From Planctomycetaceae bacterium (lineage in GTDB: Bacteria; Planctomycetota; Planctomycetia; Planctomycetales; Planctomycetaceae): DNA of 38,631 bases. Numbering within the stretch: position 1 is the stretch's first letter; every line of letters starts with the position of its first letter. The translations under genes and the position numbers were made by a program. Below are positions 24,933 to 33,624 of the stretch, piece by piece. The notes under the pieces were generated by a model, which was not told the origin of the DNA, did no database searches, and worked only from the letters and a program-made list of their open reading frames with translations. Where the stretch lies: contig CANJQC010000044.1 of NCBI GenBank assembly GCA_947476295.1, positions 1 to 38,631 on the forward strand, written 5' to 3'.

Positions 24933-24988
24933 GAGTCTCCAGGCTTGTGATGATTTTTTGTTCGTTGAACGAATGAGTCTGGAGACTC
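24933..24988. repeat. Inverted repeat between dcd and gatA
   Basis: GAGTCTCCAG (24933-24942) and CTGGAGACTC (24979-24988) are exact complements around a 36-base loop with a six-T run (24954-24959). The right half is itself nearly palindromic (GAGTCT-GG-AGACTC). It could attenuate transcription between the two genes, or be a dispersed repeat. Confidence 0.7.
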
Positions 24989-25016
24989 CTTCTACGAAAC
25001 GCAGCGCTGCTCCACG

Positions 25017-26471
25017 ATGAACCGCCCTTCCACTCGTGACCTTATTAGTCAGTTGAACTCCGGCGCGCTCACCGCACGGCAGCTCACTGAGACGCACCTC
25101 GATCGCATTGCCACGTTGAACGGCAGACTAAATGCGTTTGTCTCCGTCGATCCTGACGGTGCATTACAGCAGGCAGATGACATTGATCGACGAAGACAGA
25201 CGGGCGAACCTGTTGGACGTCTGGCGGGACTGCCGATCGGCATTAAGGACAATATTTGCCAGAAGGATCTTCCGACAACGTGTGGAAGTCGCATGCTTCA
25301 GAATTTTCGCCCGCCCTATGATGCGCACGTCGTAGAACGGCTGAGGGCGGAAGATGCAGTGATTCTCGGCAAGCTGAATCCGGATGAATTTGCCATGGGA
25401 TCATCGACGGAAACGTCCATCTTCGGGCCGACTCGCAATCCCTGGGATCAGACTCGATCCGCCGGCGGCTCCAGCGGTGGATCGGCCGTTGCAGTGGCCG
25501 CAGGTTTGGTGAACCTGGCACTGGGGTCGGACACGGGCGGTTCAATTCGGCAGCCTGCCAGCTTTTGTGGCGTGGTTGGAATGAAGCCAACATATGGTCG
25601 AGTTTCCAGATACGGACTGATCGCCTACGCCAGTTCTCTGGACCAGATCGGGCCGCTGGCCGGTGATGTTTATGGTACCTCGCTGTTGCTTGAATGTATC
25701 GCGGGACATGATCGCCGGGACTCGACATCGCTGGATGTCGAGACGCCTGCATGGACGACGACTCTTGATCAGCCACTCAAAGGACTCCGGATCGGGATTG
25801 CAGATGAATATTTTTCCCAGGGACTTGATGGTGAAGTTGAACAGCGCGTGCGTGACGCATTGAAGGCCTTCGAATCCGCAGGAGCAACAGTTCATTCCGT
25901 ATCTTTGCCGCATTCAAAGTATGCCGTCGCTGCGTATTATCTGATCGCGTGTAGCGAAGCATCCAGCAATCTTGCGAGGTTCGACGGAATTCATTATGGA
26001 CATCGCGCTGAAAAGTTCGGCGATCTGGCGGACTTATATTGCCAAAGTCGCGGCGAAGGTTTCGGCTCGGAAGTCAAACGCCGCATCATGCTGGGGACGT
26101 ATGCGTTGTCGGCAGGTTACTACGATGCCTACTATCTGAAGGCGCTCAAAGTTCGTCGCCGCATTGCGGACGATTTCGCTGCTGCGTTCAAAATAGTGGA
26201 CGTCATCGCAGGCCCTGTAGCACCGACACCAGCGTTCCGACTTGGTGAAAAACTCAATGATCCGCTCGCAATGTACCTTGGAGACATTTACACGATCAGC
26301 ACAAATCTGGCGGGCCTGCCGGGGATCTCAGTGCCCTGTGGATTGACTGCCGGCAAGTTACCTGTCGGCCTGCAACTTCAGGCCCCGGCACTCAACGAAA
26401 CTCGCCTTCTGCAAGTCGCTCATCAATTTCAGCAACTGACGGCATGGCATCTGGAAACGCCGAAGATATAA
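25017..26471 (+). CDS. gatA: Asp-tRNA(Asn)/Glu-tRNA(Gln) amidotransferase subunit A
   Basis: The amidase subunit of GatCAB, which releases ammonia from glutamine to convert mischarged Glu-tRNA(Gln) or Asp-tRNA(Asn). The 484-residue product has the amidase-signature triad: Lys77 in GLPIGIKDN, cis-Ser152 in [14 protein letters not shown] and Ser176 in [35 protein letters not shown] is the classical GatA block, and the C-terminal [13 protein letters not shown] is intact. Length is the usual 480-490. gatB and gatC are not in the window. No ribosome binding site is obvious before ATG 25017; the frame and family N-terminus (residues about 1-20) support this start. Confidence 0.96.
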   Translation: MNRPSTRDLISQLNSGALTARQLTETHLDRIATLNGRLNAFVSVDPDGALQQADDIDRRRQTGEPVGRLAGLPIGIKDNICQKDLPTTCGSRMLQNFRPPYDAHVVERLRAEDAVILGKLNPDEFAMGSSTETSIFGPTRNPWDQTRSAGGSSGGSAVAVAAGLVNLALGSDTGGSIRQPASFCGVVGMKPTYGRVSRYGLIAYASSLDQIGPLAGDVYGTSLLLECIAGHDRRDSTSLDVETPAWTTTLDQPLKGLRIGIADEYFSQGLDGEVEQRVRDALKAFESAGATVHSVSLPHSKYAVAAYYLIACSEASSNLARFDGIHYGHRAEKFGDLADLYCQSRGEGFGSEVKRRIMLGTYALSAGYYDAYYLKALKVRRRIADDFAAAFKIVDVIAGPVAPTPAFRLGEKLNDPLAMYLGDIYTISTNLAGLPGISVPCGLTAGKLPVGLQLQAPALNETRLLQVAHQFQQLTAWHLETPKI

Positions 26472-26691
26472 ATTGTTTTTCCCCTGCCGCAACAGCTCGT
26501 CGTACCACACGGTTTCCTCCTGTTCAAAAAACAAGCATGATTCGGCGGTACGGATCGCATTGAACGTGGATTTGAGGAATACCGACCAATCGAGAATCCT
26601 TCCCTGTGAACCAATGGCGATTCGTTGTAAGTTTTTTCGTGGCTGTTCCTGCGGTTCATGCTTGACACAGAGGCTTGGGACAATTCAGCCC

Positions 26692-27468
26692 TCACCACGC
26701 CGAGACAATGAAATCCGGCGAACAATATGCCGGCTGCTCGACGATTCTCTTTCGCCCGAACACCGTTCTCACAGCAGCGACCGGCAGTTGAATCCCGATG
26801 GCCGCAGGTGGTCTTACATGGATCGAATCAATTGGTGGCGTGCGGTCGAATGCGGCGAAGTATTTCCTGAACGCGGATTCGCGAAAATCCGGCACAACAT
26901 GGATTGGGTCAAGGCCGTACCATTTCGGTTCGGGTTCGACAAACTGAATTCCAAATTCAGTGGCCAATTGTCGTGTTATCTCATCCAGCGCCAGGGATCG
27001 TTCAAGAATGGTTGCCCGCGAAAGCGTACAGCCGGGGAAGAGGATCGTCCGAGCGATCAGGAATCGCAGTTTCCCTACCTGTGTGAGTGACGCCAGAGGC
27101 AATCCGGTGATCACGATTCTTGCATCGGATCGCCAAGCCAGAACCTGACTGATACACTGACGGACGGATGCCGCGATCTGATCCGGTTCAAAAAGATAGA
27201 CGATATCATTGCCCACATCCGTGATCAGGACCAGCGGTGGATTCGCAGAGTCCTGCGGCAAGTGATCCCACAATCCACAGTCGCAGATTGCCGGTAACTG
27301 ACGAAACCAGAATGCGCTGGTTTTGACATAAGACCGTCCCATCCCCAGCGCGACGTTCAGATTGATGGGATCGGCGGTAACAAGTCGGAGCGAGTCGATC
27401 AGAGATCGCCACCCCAGCACCAGATTGCTGGCTCCCAGCAGCACTACGTCTTGTGTATTTATGGTCAA
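26692..27468 (-). CDS. SGNH/GDSL-like hydrolase family protein
   Basis: A 258-residue protein with the block pattern of SGNH hydrolases: VVLLGASNLVLGW (block I, with Ala in place of the usual Asp, Ser kept), GMGRSYV (block II region), LITDVGNDIVYLF (block III with Asn), and DPIHVVPDF (block V Asp and His). It could be an esterase or acetylhydrolase; the substrate is unknown. The start codon is TTG at 27468, which overlaps the stop of the upstream TPR protein in TTGA, so the pair is probably translationally coupled. No signal peptide, so it is likely cytoplasmic. Confidence 0.8.
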   Translation of the reverse strand: MTINTQDVVLLGASNLVLGWRSLIDSLRLVTADPINLNVALGMGRSYVKTSAFWFRQLPAICDCGLWDHLPQDSANPPLVLITDVGNDIVYLFEPDQIAASVRQCISQVLAWRSDARIVITGLPLASLTQVGKLRFLIARTILFPGCTLSRATILERSLALDEITRQLATEFGIQFVEPEPKWYGLDPIHVVPDFRESAFRKYFAAFDRTPPIDSIHVRPPAAIGIQLPVAAVRTVFGRKRIVEQPAYCSPDFIVSAW

Positions 27469-29897
27469 TGGACACTCGTGAAAACAGTGATCAAATCATC
27501 CGCAATGGTGGCATTGACAGCGTGAGTGGCGGGATTCAAGGAATCAAAAGAAATGAGTCGCCGGCCTTCCTTGATCAGAAAATCTGTGTCCATGAACGGT
27601 TCGTAGCTGATATCCTGCCAGCGAATTTTTCCATGGGCATCAATCACGAATGTTCCGTGCAGCGCAGCTTTTTCGAAGTCGTCGTAACAACGATACTCCC
27701 GGAAGATTTTCATCTCCGGATCGGCCACCAGTGGAAACGGAAACTCGTTTTCCAGACTCTCACAGGCACGCTTCAGATTGATTTGCTCATCTGTGCTGAT
27801 CGCGATGACTTCGAAACCCGCCGCACGAATGTCGCCAGACTTCTTCGCAATCGCCTGCAATTGCTCCGCACAGTGCAGGCAACCGTAACCCAGATAGAAG
27901 ACCACGATGACCGGACTGCCCTGATAGTCGCTCAGCGAACGGGGCTTTCCATCTGAATCCGGCAGTGCCCATTCAGGAGCATCGCGCGGAGACCATCGAA
28001 ACGGTCCCAGCGAATCCAGATTTGGCCGCGTGCCAATATCAGCGGGCACGTCATGCGGAAGTCGCCAGTCGGCTGGATATCCGAATTCGGCGGCCATCGG
28101 TGCCAGCCGCATTATCGGTGCGACATCGAGATCGACCGTGGATGAAACCTTCCGAAGCTGCTCAAACACCGACTTCGCTTCGTCTTTCCTGCCCGCTGCG
28201 TACATCGCTTCAATCTGACTGCCCAGCGCCCGAACTTCACCTGGATTGGATTTTACATTCTCCTCTGCCTTCTTTAACGCATCATCAGTCCTGCCCGCTC
28301 GAAGCATGGCGGCAATCAGATCATCGCTGGAGACACTGGCCTTTGTGAACAGGTCGAGCGCTCGTTCATTCTCGCCTTTTTGAGCGGCGATGCGACCGTC
28401 AATTTCGAGCGTGGCTTTTTCAAAGCCTTCAATCCTTCCCTTGAACTTGCTCTCAGCGTCTTTCTTTGCCTTCTCAATCGCCGCGTCATCAGACTTCGCT
28501 TCACGAGCCTTCGTTTCCGCCTGAGTGACAGCCGTCGCTTGTTTCTGTTTTTCTTCTTCAAGCAGCTTCTGCAGACGATCTCGATAAACAGCAGCGCTGG
28601 TGTCGTCTCCGGTGGCCGTGAGTGCTGAACCGACAGCTCGATCGCGACTTAGGTCTGCATCCGCATCACCAGTATCTTCCAGCCATGTCGTGCCGTTCAA
28701 TGCGGCCAGCGTTTCGTACATTTCGAAACTCCGCAGCACATTGATGAGCCGATCGCGTCCGTACTTAAAGCTACCGGATTTCTCGAGCGAATTGTATTTC
28801 GGATGGCGAGGCAGGCTGAGCATGTTTCGCGCGAGTGCCTCAGCATTGTGGGCACGCCCGATCGAGATCATGTTGCGAATACACCATTCGTTGTTGTGCG
28901 CAAAGTTGTGGATCTGATCAGGAAGAACTCGGTCACGCATCATGTGAAAATGATCGACGCGGGCCGACGCTTCCTGCTGATACACGGCGTCATGATAGCG
29001 GTGCAGCTTCGAATAGATATGCCCCGGCATGTGCCACATGTGAGCAATCGAAGGGGCAGCCAGGCCAGCTATTGCAGCGGATTTCAGAGCCAACTCAGGC
29101 TTCTTGCTGTCCCACAGGTGAATCCGATAATGATGCACGGGATGCAGAGGTTCGATATCCAGTACCTGCTGTATCATGGCATCGATGCTCAGATGCGACG
29201 CCATCTGGAGGCCGTCGCGTTTTCCGGACCAGAAATACTCACACAGAAATGCCTTCGTTTCAATGTCATCAGGGAACGCGATCAGAATTTCTTCTAGGTC
29301 ACCGACGTACTTGTCGGCTCGCTCCTTCTTCTGTTCGTCGTTGTCTGCTTTGGCATTGATGAACCGATCAAACGTTTCAATCAGCATCTGTTCCCGCTTT
29401 TCCACTTTGTCTTTCCGCTTCACGGCTTCAGCGATGAATCCTTTCGCGCGCTTGTCGTTACTGCGGTTTGACATGGCCATGCCCCAATAGGCCGTCGCGC
29501 AGTCAGGATCCAACATGGCGGCTTGTCGAAACGAGCGTTCTGATTCAAAGTACCAGAACCCATGCAACTGGGCCACACCCTGCTCAATGAACTTTCGTGC
29601 TTCGGCCTTCGATGTCGTCACAGGGAATTTCACGACGCCGCACCCGTTCATCAGCCAAGCTGCCTGACGCGGCCCTTCATTGAACACCTCACCGTGGACG
29701 GAATGCCCTTCTTTTATTGCATCATCGGAGGGTTTGGTTTCCGCTGGACTTTCTGGTTCGACGACCGGCGTTGCTGTCTCTTGGCCAGTGGCATTCCGAA
29801 TTGATCCAGACGAGGTCATTTCAAGCAGTACGATGGCCGCGAAGATTGAGTGTGACAGGCGTTGTGTGAAGCAAAAGCCCATGCCGGGACCAATCAT
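27465..29897 (-). CDS. TPR protein with C-terminal thioredoxin/peroxiredoxin-like domain
   Basis: An 810-residue protein. A hydrophobic N-terminus (LSHSIFAAIVLLEM) suggests export or membrane attachment. Residues about 85-560 are TPR-like helical repeats (FWYFESERSFRQAAMLDPDCATAYWGMAMS, HMWHMPGHIYSKLHRYHDAV) with a charged coiled-coil insert (EEEKQKQATAVTQAETK). From about 635 an AhpC/TSA-type fold follows, with FYLGYGCLHCAEQL; Cys673 and Cys676 form a CxxC pair. The open frame extends to 30017, but its first 40 codons translate the dispersed repeat at 29951-30004, so ATG 29897 (or 29882) is taken. It lies in a minus-strand run with an oxidoreductase and an SGNH hydrolase. The partner it reduces is unknown. 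Confidence 0.87.
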   Translation of the reverse strand: MIGPGMGFCFTQRLSHSIFAAIVLLEMTSSGSIRNATGQETATPVVEPESPAETKPSDDAIKEGHSVHGEVFNEGPRQAAWLMNGCGVVKFPVTTSKAEARKFIEQGVAQLHGFWYFESERSFRQAAMLDPDCATAYWGMAMSNRSNDKRAKGFIAEAVKRKDKVEKREQMLIETFDRFINAKADNDEQKKERADKYVGDLEEILIAFPDDIETKAFLCEYFWSGKRDGLQMASHLSIDAMIQQVLDIEPLHPVHHYRIHLWDSKKPELALKSAAIAGLAAPSIAHMWHMPGHIYSKLHRYHDAVYQQEASARVDHFHMMRDRVLPDQIHNFAHNNEWCIRNMISIGRAHNAEALARNMLSLPRHPKYNSLEKSGSFKYGRDRLINVLRSFEMYETLAALNGTTWLEDTGDADADLSRDRAVGSALTATGDDTSAAVYRDRLQKLLEEEKQKQATAVTQAETKAREAKSDDAAIEKAKKDAESKFKGRIEGFEKATLEIDGRIAAQKGENERALDLFTKASVSSDDLIAAMLRAGRTDDALKKAEENVKSNPGEVRALGSQIEAMYAAGRKDEAKSVFEQLRKVSSTVDLDVAPIMRLAPMAAEFGYPADWRLPHDVPADIGTRPNLDSLGPFRWSPRDAPEWALPDSDGKPRSLSDYQGSPVIVVFYLGYGCLHCAEQLQAIAKKSGDIRAAGFEVIAISTDEQINLKRACESLENEFPFPLVADPEMKIFREYRCYDDFEKAALHGTFVIDAHGKIRWQDISYEPFMDTDFLIKEGRRLISFDSLNPATHAVNATIADDLITVFTSVH

Positions 29898-29950
29898 TGT
29901 GAGCGGTACGTCGCCAAGCCGATGTACATTGCAGAAATACCTGAAAAAAT

Positions 29951-30004
29951 GGCGGCTACCGCCTTGCCGCTCACAAGAGCTGCGGTATTGAGACAGACTC
30001 CTGG
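29951..30004 (-). repeat. Single arm of dispersed REP-like repeat
   Basis: Read on the minus strand, this copy starts CCAGGAGTCTGTC and contains TTGTGAGCGGCAAGGCGG and TAGCCGCC. It aligns over its whole length with the right arm at 13629-13684 with one or two small gaps. It fills most of the gap between the Gfo/Idh/MocA gene and the true start of the TPR gene. Confidence 0.85.
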
Positions 30005-30013
30005 CCGATCCGC

Positions 30014-31327
30014 TCAAACAAACGGCGTCCTGCCGGGGACGGCTACTGGCGGTACGGGATTATCGGTCCATTCATAGGCTTTCGGACGGAGGTCTTCTTT
30101 TGAATTCAGTACCGCGTCCCAGGTGAGACGCTGGCCAGTGTAGCCTGCCATCCGTCCGGCGATCGCCAACATCGTACTCTTGCACATGTAGTCGCCATTG
30201 TTGATCGGGTGACCACTGCGAATACTGGCGAACAATTCGTTGTGCTCGATCTGATACATGTCACCATCCGGGCCGTCATACTTCCAGATCACATTGCCAG
30301 CATGGTCCTCAATCTTGTGACTCATCACATTGACACGGCCCTTCGTGCCAAAAATATAGTCTTCGACTTCATTCTCACAGTTTGGCCAGTGACGGCAACG
30401 CGCGAATGCCTTGACTCCACTCGGCCAGGTATAAACGATGTCAAAATGGTCAAAAATGTTGCCGTATTTTTCATCGGTGCGAACCTGACGACCGCCCGAA
30501 CCACTGATTGACTCCGGCACTTCATCGTTCATCGCCCACATCATCTTGTCCAAGCTATGGATGTGCTGTTCGACGTTAAAGTCACCGGAAAGCCATGTGT
30601 AGTAGTACCAGTTGCGAATCTGGTACTCCATTTCGCTGTCGCATTTGTCTCGCGTGCGACGCGGATCCCACACGCCGCTCGACATGTAACTGCACTGCAT
30701 CGTAACAATGTCACCGATCGCGCCGTTCCTGATTTGTTCAAACGTAGCCCGCTTGCCTGGGTGATAACGCCAGCACAGACCCGACACGAGAGCCAGTCCT
30801 TTGGTCTTGGCCATCTCAGACGATTCCATCACTGACCGCACACCCGGTGCATCGACGGCGACTGGTTTTTCGCAGAACACATGTTTACCGGCCTCCACAG
30901 CAGCACGCAGATGCTGTGGTCGAAAATGTGGCGTTTCGGCCAGCAGCACCACGTCAGACTTTTCAATCACTCGCAGATAATTATCGAAGCCTGAGTAACA
31001 GGTGTCATCGGAAACTGTCACTCGGGGCGTCACGCCGTCCTTATTGAACATGCGTGTCAAAGATCGACGGCCACGTTCAGCTGAGTCTGCAAAGATATCT
31101 CCGATCGCAACAAGTTCCGTGCCGGGATCAGCATTCAGAGCCTGCTCAGCCGCCCCAGTGCCTCGCCCGCCGCAACCGACAAGTCCCACCTTAAGCAGAT
31201 CGCTGCCTGCCGCGAAGGCGCCGGCATGGAGCGGCATTGAAATGGCAGTCAAAGTTGCGCAACCAACTGCCGTTGCGGCCAAAAAATTGCGTCGGGACGG
31301 TTCGGTCAGTGACGGAGTGGTTTGCAT
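30014..31327 (-). CDS. Gfo/Idh/MocA family oxidoreductase, TAT-exported
   Basis: A 437-residue NAD(P)-dependent sugar-type oxidoreductase. The N-terminus SRRNFLAATAVGCATLTA is a twin-arginine signal with a hydrophobic core, so it probably crosses the membrane folded. The Rossmann motif VGLVGCGGRGTG, the family motif VFCEKPVAVD (catalytic Lys) and the C-terminal substrate domain (AMNDEVPESISGSGGRQ and onward) are present. Planctomycetes have many such exported paralogs; the substrates of most are unknown. ATG 31327 is preceded by AGGTGG. The stop lies about 116 bases from the TPR gene start, a gap filled by the repeat. Confidence 0.92.
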   Translation of the reverse strand: MQTTPSLTEPSRRNFLAATAVGCATLTAISMPLHAGAFAAGSDLLKVGLVGCGGRGTGAAEQALNADPGTELVAIGDIFADSAERGRRSLTRMFNKDGVTPRVTVSDDTCYSGFDNYLRVIEKSDVVLLAETPHFRPQHLRAAVEAGKHVFCEKPVAVDAPGVRSVMESSEMAKTKGLALVSGLCWRYHPGKRATFEQIRNGAIGDIVTMQCSYMSSGVWDPRRTRDKCDSEMEYQIRNWYYYTWLSGDFNVEQHIHSLDKMMWAMNDEVPESISGSGGRQVRTDEKYGNIFDHFDIVYTWPSGVKAFARCRHWPNCENEVEDYIFGTKGRVNVMSHKIEDHAGNVIWKYDGPDGDMYQIEHNELFASIRSGHPINNGDYMCKSTMLAIAGRMAGYTGQRLTWDAVLNSKEDLRPKAYEWTDNPVPPVAVPGRTPFV

Positions 31328-31637
31328 AATGAGCCACCTAGGAAAATTAGGCAGGAGTTTTAGACGGCGGGCAGTCGCTGTGCGAAAACGTGAACAACCG
31401 CTGTTAAACGTCTCATTCAACCAGCAACAGCAGACCAAGGTCTACAGGGTGACCTGAGAACCGCTTCAGGTCAAGGCAGCAGGCCAACTTCATCGTTGTT
31501 TGTACTTTGCGCTGGGAAAAATGACATATCTGTTATTGCAGGGGCCTGCCGTTTCACCAGTCATCGGCGACCGCGTGGAAACTGGACCGATCGTTAGATA
31601 AGCGTGCGAGATTCGTTCATCGCCCATGGAGCCTGAC
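31328..31637. other. Intergenic stretch between kinase and oxidoreductase genes
   Basis: No gene recognised. On the minus strand it should hold the promoter of the oxidoreductase and the 3' end of the kinase transcript. No terminator hairpin with a T run and no clear promoter pair could be found by eye. Confidence 0.4.
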
Positions 31638-33149
31638 TTACCGGGTCACAGCACCGATGTCTTCAAAATGCATGCGGATATCTCGGAGCGTTACAGGTGG
31701 GAACATGGTAGTACCAAAACGCGTGGACACGACTTTCTTTTTCACAGTTTCGGAGTCTTCCGACGCGAAGACAGCAAGACAGGGGACTTTTTGTGATCGC
31801 GCGTAGGCCTGGACCCGAGGGAAAACCTCCAGCACTTCGTCAGTGTTGCGGTCGGCTAGAAAAAGGATACCGTCCGGCGGGCTCGATTTGAGTATCGTCA
31901 GAGCCCTTTCCGGGGACTGCACAAACGCAACATCAAAACCCTTGCTGACAAAATACTGCTTCACCTTCGCACAGCGTTTTTTTATCGTATCAACCACGAG
32001 CATCCTGAAATCCGGCTTAAGTTCAATTGTGATCGGTCGTTTTTCACCAGGCGGATCTTCGACTGTCTGACCGAGCTCCAACATGACAGCGCGGAGATCT
32101 AGGAGCACCTCAGTCGCTGTCTGATACCTCGCGGACGGGCTGACTTCCAGTAGGCGACCACAGATACGAGCAACCGACCTGGGCAAGTTGGTCTGCAAGA
32201 CTTCAACCGGGCGGGTATTAGAATAGCGACTCAGCAGCAGTTTCTCCTGACGGTCTTTCGTGCGCGACCATGGGCCTTCGCCGGTGAGCAGTTCATAGTA
32301 GATCGCGCCGGCAAAAAACAGATCGCTGCGAGGATCATTACGTGGTGCATTTGTGCCGCGCTCGAGCGACGCGTATTCCAGAGCCCGTTGCACGTCGTCG
32401 CTGGTTCCCGCCTGGCTGGCGGATGCTGCTCCGGCCAGTCCGAAGTCTACCAATTTTGCCACGCCGGTACTGCTCATCAACACGTTCGTCAACTTTAGAT
32501 CACGATGCGACGCACCCATTTTTAAAGCGTATTCCAGCCCTTGGCAGATGTGCAGCAGGCACCTTGTTGCTTCGGGCACCGAGAGCTTGCGTCGGATCTT
32601 CATGAAGTCGCGCAGGTTGCCGCCCTCCACAAACTCCATCGTGAAGTAGTGAAATCGTCCCTCGTTGCCAATATCATAAATAGGCACGATATTGGGATGC
32701 GAGAACCGCTGGCAAATATGAGCTTCCCGTTCGAAACTGGCGACTGTTCTGGGATCATCGGCCCAGCGTTCGCGAAGCAGCTTCAGAGCCACGACACGAT
32801 TGTCGTCCAGCGAGGCCGCGCGAAACACCCGCGCGAAACTTCCTGAGGCGTTGCGATACAGCAACTTGTACTTTCCCAGCACAAGTCCCTCCGTTTCGCC
32901 TTTCAGGATGCGACCGGTCTGAAGCGGCGTGAGCAGTAGCCGACGTTCCAGCAGTTGCAGCATCGATTCCACCGTGTTCGCATCTTCCACCTGCCCATCC
33001 ACAGTATTCCACTGCGTCGGCGACAGTAGCCGCGACGTCAGAAGAAAGGACTTGAGTCCGTCTTTGGACTTAATCTGCGGCATGGCCCGTTCGTCGTTCG
33101 ATTTACGAGTGCGGAATTCTGCAGCAGACAGTGTTGCAGGTTGAATCAT
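31638..33149 (-). CDS. Ser/Thr protein kinase with C-terminal degenerate receiver domain
   Basis: A 503-residue fusion. Residues about 25-95 form the helical N-terminal segment typical of planctomycete kinases (FLLTSRLLSPTQW, LLERRLLLTPLQTG). The kinase domain follows: a glycine-loop region (NASGSFARVFRA), Lys123 in VALKLL, HRDLKLTN with Asp217 and Asn222, and DFG with Asp235, so it is probably catalytically active. From about 380 to 500 the sequence has receiver-like strands and helices (RMLVVDT, PDGILFLAD, CLAVFASED), but the phospho-acceptor position holds Leu and the usual Lys-Pro near the end reads FPPVT. No membrane helix. The start could be ATG 33083 or GTG 33209 instead. Confidence 0.9.
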   Translation of the reverse strand: MIQPATLSAAEFRTRKSNDERAMPQIKSKDGLKSFLLTSRLLSPTQWNTVDGQVEDANTVESMLQLLERRLLLTPLQTGRILKGETEGLVLGKYKLLYRNASGSFARVFRAASLDDNRVVALKLLRERWADDPRTVASFEREAHICQRFSHPNIVPIYDIGNEGRFHYFTMEFVEGGNLRDFMKIRRKLSVPEATRCLLHICQGLEYALKMGASHRDLKLTNVLMSSTGVAKLVDFGLAGAASASQAGTSDDVQRALEYASLERGTNAPRNDPRSDLFFAGAIYYELLTGEGPWSRTKDRQEKLLLSRYSNTRPVEVLQTNLPRSVARICGRLLEVSPSARYQTATEVLLDLRAVMLELGQTVEDPPGEKRPITIELKPDFRMLVVDTIKKRCAKVKQYFVSKGFDVAFVQSPERALTILKSSPPDGILFLADRNTDEVLEVFPRVQAYARSQKVPCLAVFASEDSETVKKKVVSTRFGTTMFPPVTLRDIRMHFEDIGAVTR

Positions 33150-33209
33150 CTTGGGTGCCCCGGAAACGATCTGCGGACGCAGAACTGAGGAAATCAGCAC
33201 TGAGATCAC

Positions 33210-33624
33210 TACTCAATGCAAAATCGATTCCGTTCGTCAGGAATTCCCTGACATATGGGATGCTGTCAAATCCTACCACGTTCCGATGCCATGACAACGC
33301 AATGCGCGAGGAAACTTTACACGGAAGCGGCAGGCGTCGTTCCAGTATGAATCCACGAAGGAAAAACGCCAGAGACTGTACATATTATTTTGCACTTTAG
33401 CGGCTCAACGAATCACTACGACTGCGTTAAACGGATTGGCTGCCAAATGTTCATGGGTGGGTTCGGCGGGCGCTACATTTTTTCCTGACTTTTGGACTCC
33501 TCGCTTTTGGAACTACTGGATTTCGCCGTGATGCCGGTATTCTGTCGGACACTGTCGTCCCCGCCCGAAAATCGCGCTCTGGGGTGAACGAGACGTGGGC
33601 TGCGGTTCATTTGTCGATGAACCT
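33210..33624. other. Intergenic stretch upstream of kinase gene
   Basis: No gene recognised. The hairpin GGTTCAT-TTGTCG-ATGAACC (33604-33623) lies directly beyond the stop of the large surface protein and could mark its transcript end, but it has no T run. The middle part holds the presumed kinase promoter, which I cannot place. Confidence 0.4.
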
